DNA from: Buttiauxella izardii
GTDB taxonomy: Bacteria > Pseudomonadota > Gammaproteobacteria > Enterobacterales > Enterobacteriaceae
Direction: 5' to 3'
DNA length: 64,000 nucleotides
Assembly: GCF_003601925.1 (NCBI RefSeq)
Contig: NZ_QZWH01000006.1
Span: forward strand, 389,908 to 453,907
Numbering within the stretch: the first letter of the stretch is position 1; every line of letters begins with the position of its first letter. Positions 59,117-64,000 of the stretch are shown one piece after another. Below the pieces are notes generated by a model. That model did not search any database. It saw only the letters and a program-made list of their open reading frames with translations, and had not been told where the DNA came from. The translations under genes and the position numbers were made by a program.

Positions 59117-60148
59117 TTAGTTACCCATTTTCACTTCGCTGACCCATTTGTTGATCAGAGCTTTACGCATGTCGGTGGCACCGTATTTGTCCATGTCGTA
59201 GTTGATGAGTTTCAGGTCATCCAACTTGAGCGACAGCGGGGAGCTTTCGGCGGTGGTGTTAGTCAGAATCTGGTAAGACTTGCCCTTTTTCCACGACAAT
59301 TCTTGTGCTTCTTTCGACAGCACCCAATCCACGAACAGTTTGGCGTTGTCCATATTGCGGGCGCCTTTCAGGATGCTGACGCCGCCGATTTCATAGCCCG
59401 TACCTTCGCATGGAGAAATCAATTCCAGCGGTGCGCCGTTCTCTTTTTCCAGCGAATAATCGTGCAGGAAGCCAATGCCAATTGCCGTTTCACCACGGGC
59501 GGCGTTTCGCGCCGGGGCAATGCCGGATTTGGTGTATTGGGAGATGTTGCCATTAAGCTTTTTCAGGTAATCGAATGCCTGATCTTCGCCCCAAAGCTGG
59601 GCGAAGGTCGCCAGCGCGGTATACGCGGTGCCGGAGCTTTGCGGGTCAGCGACCTGGATTTCGCCTTTATAAATTGGGTTGGTCAGATCCTTCCAGCACT
59701 TCGGCACTGGCAGGTTTTTCTCTTTCAGGCGCTGGGTGTTCACGCCAAAACCGAGGATGCCGATATACACCGCAGAGGAGTAGTTACCTTTGCGTTTAGC
59801 GGGATCCTGGAATTTCGGCATGATTTGCGCAAGATTGGCGGATTTATACGGCTCCAGAAGATCCATTTCGCCCGCCTGGGATTGAGGGTCGAGTGTGCCG
59901 CCGTACCACACATCGGCCTGCGGGTTTTTCTTCTCGGCATCGACTTTCGCTAATGTGCTGCCCGAACCGTTACGGATAAACGAAGTTTTGACATCGTATT
60001 TTTCGCCGAAGGCTTTGGTTTCGGTTTCACACATTTCATTGGTGGCGCTGCAATACACGACTAAACGGCCTTTGGCCTGCGCGGCACCGGACAGGGTAGC
60101 CAGCGCGACACCGGCAGCAACCAGAGAAGAGAGCACGGTCAGTTTCAT
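59117..60148 (-). CDS. afuA: AfuA-like periplasmic sugar-phosphate-binding protein
   Basis: Binding protein of 343 residues with a Sec signal peptide (MKLTVLSSLVAAGVALATLSGAAQA, cleavage after AQA). The mature part begins KGRLVVYCSATNEMCET and carries long stretches shared with Actinobacillus AfuA: DVWYGGTLDPQSQAGE, ADPQSSGTAYTA, IGIGFLHDYSLE and SPCEGTGYEIGGVSILKGARN. AfuA was first named as an iron protein but was later shown to bind glucose-6-phosphate and fructose-6-phosphate; the FLHDY region lies in that ligand pocket as far as recalled. Start follows uhpC by 9 bp. Confidence 0.9.
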   Translation of the reverse strand: MKLTVLSSLVAAGVALATLSGAAQAKGRLVVYCSATNEMCETETKAFGEKYDVKTSFIRNGSGSTLAKVDAEKKNPQADVWYGGTLDPQSQAGEMDLLEPYKSANLAQIMPKFQDPAKRKGNYSSAVYIGILGFGVNTQRLKEKNLPVPKCWKDLTNPIYKGEIQVADPQSSGTAYTALATFAQLWGEDQAFDYLKKLNGNISQYTKSGIAPARNAARGETAIGIGFLHDYSLEKENGAPLELISPCEGTGYEIGGVSILKGARNMDNAKLFVDWVLSKEAQELSWKKGKSYQILTNTTAESSPLSLKLDDLKLINYDMDKYGATDMRKALINKWVSEVKMGN

Positions 60149-60157
60149 ATTATTATC

Positions 60158-61501
60158 CTATTTGTCCTGAGATAAAGGGTCCTGAGGTAAGGCAACTGCC
60201 GGATCCATGGCGCCAACACTCCTGTCCTGCGCGCTGATGCCCGCCATTAACAGGGGCATCAGCAAAAAGCCAATCAATGCGGCGGCCACGGTTAATAACG
60301 CGAACATCCCGGACCAACCGTAACGCTCAATCACTTGCGACAGTGGCCAACCCGCCAGCGCCGCGCCCAGATAGGCAAATAATCCTAAGAAACCGGTGAC
60401 ACTTCCCGCCGCCTGTTTATGGCTGCATTCCACGGCGGCGAGGCCAATCAGCATCTGCGGGCCAAAAACAAAAAATCCGATGGCGAAAAAGCAGATAGCC
60501 AACAGCGCATAGTGGTGAACCGGCGACAACCACAACGCAGCAACCGAGGCAAACAGCCCGAGCGCGAAGAGCAAAATCATCGGCCCGCGCTGGCCGCGAA
60601 ACAGCAAATCTGAACCCCATCCGGCGAATAATGCGCCCAACAATCCGCCCATCTCGAACAGCATCACCGTGGCGTTGGCGCTGAGTAAATTCACGCCGTG
60701 GCTTTCATAAAGCCAGATGTTGCCCCAGTCGTTTAGCGCGATACGAATCAGGTAAACCAGCACATAACTCACGCCGAGCAGCCAGATCATCGGGTTTTGC
60801 AGCACCGTGCTGCGAAACATTTGCCACTGCGGCATTGGCGGACTGAGCTGTTCCTGACGCATTTCCAGCGGGTCATGCCGCCAGACGCCGACCGGGGGCA
60901 ATCCCAATTCTTGCGGCGTGCCGGTTAAGCTGCGGCACAGCCAAATCCCAATCACAATGCCGATGGCACCTGAAACAAATAACGACGCCTGCCAGCCGAA
61001 CCATAGCGCCATCAGCGCAGAAATCAGTGGAACGGCAGCACCGCCGAGATTGATGGAAGTGTTCCAGCATCCCCACCAAAAACCGCGTTCGTTACGCGAA
61101 TACCAGTGGGTTAATAGCCTTGCGCACGGCGGCCATCCCCATCCCTGAAAGAACCCGTTCAGCGTCCAGATAATCAGCAACATCGGCAAATTCGTGCCGA
61201 AGGCAAATAGCACGTTCAGTATTCCGGTTGCCAGTAATCCCGCGCCCATAAACCAGCGCGCCCCCCGGCGGTCGTGCCACAGTCCGGCGGCAAATTTCGA
61301 CAGGCCGTAGGAGAGATAAAACAGCGTGCCTAACAGGCCAATGTCGCCTTTGCTTAAATCTAAATCGACCTGCATCGCCGGGAGTACGAAGCTGACGCTT
61401 TTGCGCGTCAGGTAAAATGCGGCGTAGCCCACGACCATCGACAGCAGCAAACGTGGACGCCAGTAACGGTAATCACGACCGATTGTTTGCTCGGAAATCA
61501 T
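60158..61501 (-). CDS. uhpC: UhpC-like MFS sugar-phosphate sensor/antiporter
   Basis: Organophosphate:phosphate antiporter family member of 447 residues with twelve helices. It matches UhpC: YWRPRLLLSMVVGYAAFYLTRKSVSF (key YLTRK), GTLFYLSYGLSKFAAG, WTLNGFFQGWGWPPCARLLTHWYSRNERG and WWGCWNTSINLGG. In the classical uhp system UhpC is the membrane receptor for external glucose-6-phosphate that activates UhpB. No UhpT-type transporter gene is adjacent; instead afuABC follows directly. The symbol is by family, as the genome may also have the classical uhp locus. Confidence 0.85.
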   Translation of the reverse strand: MISEQTIGRDYRYWRPRLLLSMVVGYAAFYLTRKSVSFVLPAMQVDLDLSKGDIGLLGTLFYLSYGLSKFAAGLWHDRRGARWFMGAGLLATGILNVLFAFGTNLPMLLIIWTLNGFFQGWGWPPCARLLTHWYSRNERGFWWGCWNTSINLGGAAVPLISALMALWFGWQASLFVSGAIGIVIGIWLCRSLTGTPQELGLPPVGVWRHDPLEMRQEQLSPPMPQWQMFRSTVLQNPMIWLLGVSYVLVYLIRIALNDWGNIWLYESHGVNLLSANATVMLFEMGGLLGALFAGWGSDLLFRGQRGPMILLFALGLFASVAALWLSPVHHYALLAICFFAIGFFVFGPQMLIGLAAVECSHKQAAGSVTGFLGLFAYLGAALAGWPLSQVIERYGWSGMFALLTVAAALIGFLLMPLLMAGISAQDRSVGAMDPAVALPQDPLSQDK

Positions 61502-61569
61502 GCTCGCCCTCCGGGTTGAAATGACTATAGAAAACGCAGAATGAAAGGGGATGAGACAAGGTTTTAGCC

Positions 61570-61590
61570 AACCAGGAATTTTTCCTGGTT
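61570..61590. other. Hairpin at the end of the uhpB-like gene
   Basis: Nine-base arms AACCAGGAA and TTCCTGGTT around TTT overlap the stop codon of the kinase gene. It lies in the 87-bp gap before uhpC and may be a weak attenuator. The minus strand shows no U-tract after the stem. Confidence 0.4.
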
Positions 61591-63130
61591 ATCCCTGTTT
61601 TTGTGCAAAAAGTGTGGGCAGGTTAACAATTACGCGGGTGCCTGACTGGCTTTCGAGCTGCAAATCGCCGCCTAACGCACGAATACGCTCGGCAATGCCC
61701 TGCAATCCCTGGCCGTTATGGGTGGTGCCGCTAAAACCAATGCCATCGTCTTTCACTTCAAGCCGCACGCCGTCGGGCTGTTGCGTTAAAGAGATTTCAA
61801 TCAGACGGGCATCGGCGTGTTTGAAGATATTGTTTAACAGTTCCTGCACCAGGCGGTAAATCGTAAACACCACCGGGTCACTGGCGGGTTGACCGGGTAA
61901 ATCGTAGTGAAAACGGCAGGTAATCCCACGTTCGGCAAAGGCAAATTCCTGCATCAAATGATGCAGCGCTTTATCGAGTGAAATTTCGTCGAGCACGGGC
62001 GGGCGAAGCTGGCGCAGAAGGTGACGCGTTGAATGGTGAATACGCTGGGCGAGCTGGTTAATTTGCTCGGCGGCCAGCACCGTGGCATCGCCGCTGGCGG
62101 TACGTTTCACCAGCATCGACTGGATTTGTATCGCGGTAATATTCTGACCAATTTCATCGTGCAGCTCACGCGCCAGATCCTTGCGCGTGTCTTCTTCGGT
62201 ATGCACCAGTTGTTCCATCAGCTCGCGCCGCGCTTGCAACTCAACTTCCAGGCGCTGGCGATAACGGTGCAGATTATTGGCCAGATGTTGCTGGCGGCTG
62301 ATCGCGATCCCCAGCCCAATCCCCAACAGCGCTTGCGTCGAAAGGAAAAGTTCCATTTCCAGAAGGCCATTAAAGCCGCTGCCAATTTGCCGGGCGATGG
62401 TAATCATCATGCTGCCAAGAAGCGCTGCCAGCACGCCGCCTTGCCAACCGAACTTGTAGGCCATCACCACGTTTGGCAGAAAAACGACAATCAACAACAG
62501 CCGCTCGATTTCCGGCGACAATACCATTTGCGCGCCTACGCCAATGATAAAAAACAGGCTGCACCAGATAAGCAGCGAGGTGCGTAGCGGCGGGTTCGGT
62601 GTTTCTTGCGCCAGCAGACTTTCGAGATGTTGCTGGCGCAAATATTCATAAATCAAATAGACGAAGGGCGTCAGCACCACGCCGCCGGTAAACGCCGCTA
62701 ACAGTGTTTGCGAAGCGGTGCTGGCGAGGAAGGGCGTCAATATCAGCGTGTGCAGCAACGCATCGCTGGTAATCGCCGCCATCAGCAGGGAAAGTCGTTG
62801 CCAGTAAAGCGTGTAACGGTGCCAGAAATGCTGGACAACCAGAGCGGGAACGGCGCTAAGGAAAGGCGAGAGCAGTATCACCGGCTCGGTCATCAACTGC
62901 TGTTGCCAAAGCCAGCCGAGAAGCCCAATTACCGGGATAAACAGCGCAGGCCAGTAGCGGCGATGCAGTAAAATCAGCAGCGCCAGATGCACGCCCTGCG
63001 GCAACAACAACGTGGCTTGCTGCCCGTTATCGGTGAGGTAAAAACTGATCGTCCACAGGGCAAGCCAGGTCAAACCCCAGGCGAAAACAATAAACAGCGA
63101 TAACAGCAGGTGACGCCACGAACGAGACAT
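61589..63130 (-). CDS. uhpB: UhpB-like sensor histidine kinase with MASE1 domain
   Basis: Kinase of 513 residues. Residues about 10-280 form an eight-helix MASE1-type membrane domain; the HisKA_3 domain follows with the phosphorylated H324 in LARELHDEIGQNITAIQIQ, and a HATPase domain has ELLNNIFKHA, DDGIGF and GQGLQGIAERI. This is the NarX/UhpB kinase type that pairs with LuxR-type regulators. The ATG directly follows the stop codon of the uhpA-like gene. UhpC-like signalling from the neighbouring gene is expected. Confidence 0.88.
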   Translation of the reverse strand: MSRSWRHLLLSLFIVFAWGLTWLALWTISFYLTDNGQQATLLLPQGVHLALLILLHRRYWPALFIPVIGLLGWLWQQQLMTEPVILLSPFLSAVPALVVQHFWHRYTLYWQRLSLLMAAITSDALLHTLILTPFLASTASQTLLAAFTGGVVLTPFVYLIYEYLRQQHLESLLAQETPNPPLRTSLLIWCSLFFIIGVGAQMVLSPEIERLLLIVVFLPNVVMAYKFGWQGGVLAALLGSMMITIARQIGSGFNGLLEMELFLSTQALLGIGLGIAISRQQHLANNLHRYRQRLEVELQARRELMEQLVHTEEDTRKDLARELHDEIGQNITAIQIQSMLVKRTASGDATVLAAEQINQLAQRIHHSTRHLLRQLRPPVLDEISLDKALHHLMQEFAFAERGITCRFHYDLPGQPASDPVVFTIYRLVQELLNNIFKHADARLIEISLTQQPDGVRLEVKDDGIGFSGTTHNGQGLQGIAERIRALGGDLQLESQSGTRVIVNLPTLFAQKQG

Positions 63131-63760
63131 TTAGTGCCCGGCTAACAATTGGTGTTCGAGGGCAAAATGCACCAGTTCGATGGTGCTTTCGCATTGCAAT
63201 TTGCCGAGGATATTGGCGCGATGGACATGCACCGTTTTATGGCTGAGATTGAGTTGCTCCGCAATGTGTTTCACGCTTTCGCCTTTGACCAGCAAATCGA
63301 AAACTTCACGTTCGCGCGGAGTAAGAATCTGCAGCACTTTGGCGGGCTGCCCGGCGTGGCGCAGTGCGCGAAGGGCATCGGCACACAAATAATGCCCACC
63401 CATTCCCACGGTGCGCACCGCCTGCACGAGTTCTTCCGGGCCGCAGCGTTTAGTGAGATAGCCGCTGGCACCGGCATCCAGCGCGCTTTGCACAAACGCG
63501 GTGGTGTCGTAAATGCTCAGAATAATGGCGCGAAAACCGGGTCGCTGCTGGCGCAGGCGCTTAAGCAAACTCAGCCCATTCTCGTCCGGCATGGCGACGT
63601 CTAACACCGCGACATCGGGCTGATTTTTTATTAATGCAGGGAACGCTTCGGCGGCAGAACTGTATTGCCCGACGATTTCGATATCGGTTTCGAGGCTCAG
63701 CAACTGTGCAAAACCCGAGCGCACTACAACGTGGTCATCAACTAAAGCAACGGCAATCAT
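63131..63760 (-). CDS. uhpA: UhpA-like response regulator, NarL/LuxR type
   Basis: Response regulator of 209 residues: receiver domain with DD at 8-9 and phosphoacceptor D54 (VAVLDVAMPD), and a LuxR-type helix-turn-helix (LTPREREVFDLLVKGESVKHIAEQLNLSHKTVHVHRANIL, about 145-185). D54 is also the acceptor in E. coli UhpA. ATG at 63760 gives MIAVALVDDH; the frame is open to 63808. First gene of uhpA-uhpB-uhpC-afuA-afuB-afuC. Likely activates its own operon when phosphorylated. Confidence 0.88.
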   Translation of the reverse strand: MIAVALVDDHVVVRSGFAQLLSLETDIEIVGQYSSAAEAFPALIKNQPDVAVLDVAMPDENGLSLLKRLRQQRPGFRAIILSIYDTTAFVQSALDAGASGYLTKRCGPEELVQAVRTVGMGGHYLCADALRALRHAGQPAKVLQILTPREREVFDLLVKGESVKHIAEQLNLSHKTVHVHRANILGKLQCESTIELVHFALEHQLLAGH

Positions 63761-63942
63761 CGTTCTGCTCAATAAGGGGAGTCTGGCGACATCATGCGGG
63801 TGAATCAATTCTGCGCAATGGGGATGTTGGGATTATGTTACGGGGGTAACAGAAAAGGGGGGAGGAGCCATATTCATGGGCGGTGGTTTTCCGTTCACCT
63901 GAAAGTTCTTCGATCCCACATAGATCAATGAACGGTGAACGT

Positions 63943-63970
63943 GTAAGGGGGATTACGACATCCCCCTTAC
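63943..63970. other. Perfect 11-bp inverted repeat upstream of the uhpA-like gene
   Basis: Arms GTAAGGGGGAT and ATCCCCCTTAC around TACGAC. It is about 180 bp upstream of the uhpA-like start, close to the window edge. It could be the end of a transcript from beyond the window, or a regulatory palindrome. The rest of 63761-63942 shows no supported gene. Confidence 0.5.
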
Positions 63971-64000
63971 GACCCCGTCGCCCGGTCATTAAATTGCCGC

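Noticed and set aside
59093..59953. 286-codon open frame on the plus strand opposite afuA
   Set aside because: It lies wholly over afuA, has no ribosome-binding site or recognisable domain, and afuA is clearly conserved. It results from codon bias.
55908..60148. Reading afuABC as a ferric-iron (FbpABC) importer
   Set aside because: The binding protein matches AfuA segment by segment, and the operon begins with UhpABC-like sugar-phosphate sensing genes. No Fur box was recognised.
63792..63989. Possible 65-codon minus-strand gene upstream of the uhpA-like gene
   Set aside because: It spans the strong inverted repeat, has no ribosome-binding site and shows no family features.

Overview
The window is chromosomal DNA of an Enterobacteriaceae species, close to Escherichia, Salmonella, Kluyvera and Buttiauxella. 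Protein sequences and gene order match that family almost gene for gene: mlc-ynfK-clcB, add, malY-malX-malI, ydgA-manA-fumA-fumC-tus-rstB-rstA, pntA-pntB, uspE-fnr-ogt and abgT-abgB-abgA-abgR-smrA. The genus cannot be fixed by reading alone. An osmU-type ABC operon between clcB and the dms operon is a Salmonella-like arrangement. The pca block and the uhp/afu block are accessory relative to E. coli K-12. A Ter site beside tus places the window near the replication terminus. No tRNA, rRNA, insertion sequence, integrase or CRISPR array was seen.

Layout: 1-4.1 kb, partial LysR regulator, mlc, dethiobiotin synthetase paralogue, ClC channel. 4.2-7.6 kb, OsmU osmoprotectant ABC importer (minus strand). 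8-12.6 kb, DmsABCD-type molybdoenzyme operon (minus). 12.8-15 kb, ynfD, ynfC and a YfeH-like symporter. 15-20.2 kb, add and the malI/malX/malY locus. 20.2-27.4 kb, ydgA, manA, fumA, fumC, tus with its Ter site. 27.5-32.8 kb, RstBA, folM, ydgI, ydgH. 33.4-36.3 kb, transhydrogenase. 36.4-36.8 kb, an apparently intact hok/mok/sok type I toxin-antitoxin locus whose toxin gene has only 49 codons. 36.9-45.5 kb, uspE, fnr, ogt, the abg locus, smrA. 45.5-54.1 kb, a complete protocatechuate branch of the beta-ketoadipate pathway with two regulators (PcaR, PcaQ). 54.3-55.6 kb, ydcJ/hglS. 55.9-63.8 kb, a six-gene operon joining a UhpABC-like sugar-phosphate sensing system to an AfuABC-like sugar-phosphate ABC importer.

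How the genes work together: PcaGH opens the protocatechuate ring, PcaB, PcaC and PcaD convert the product to 3-oxoadipate, and PcaIJ plus PcaF deliver succinyl-CoA and acetyl-CoA. Three sites resembling the Pseudomonas PcaR operator lie between pcaR and pcaI. In the last block a receptor-like MFS protein, a MASE1 histidine kinase and a NarL-type regulator precede the ABC importer in one transcription unit, which suggests substrate-induced uptake of phosphorylated sugars. REP-like palindromes of one family occur at least eight times between genes. One cluster, between ydcJ and afuC, consists of three imperfect ~80-90 bp direct repeats and carries a 32-bp exact copy of part of the afuC coding sequence.
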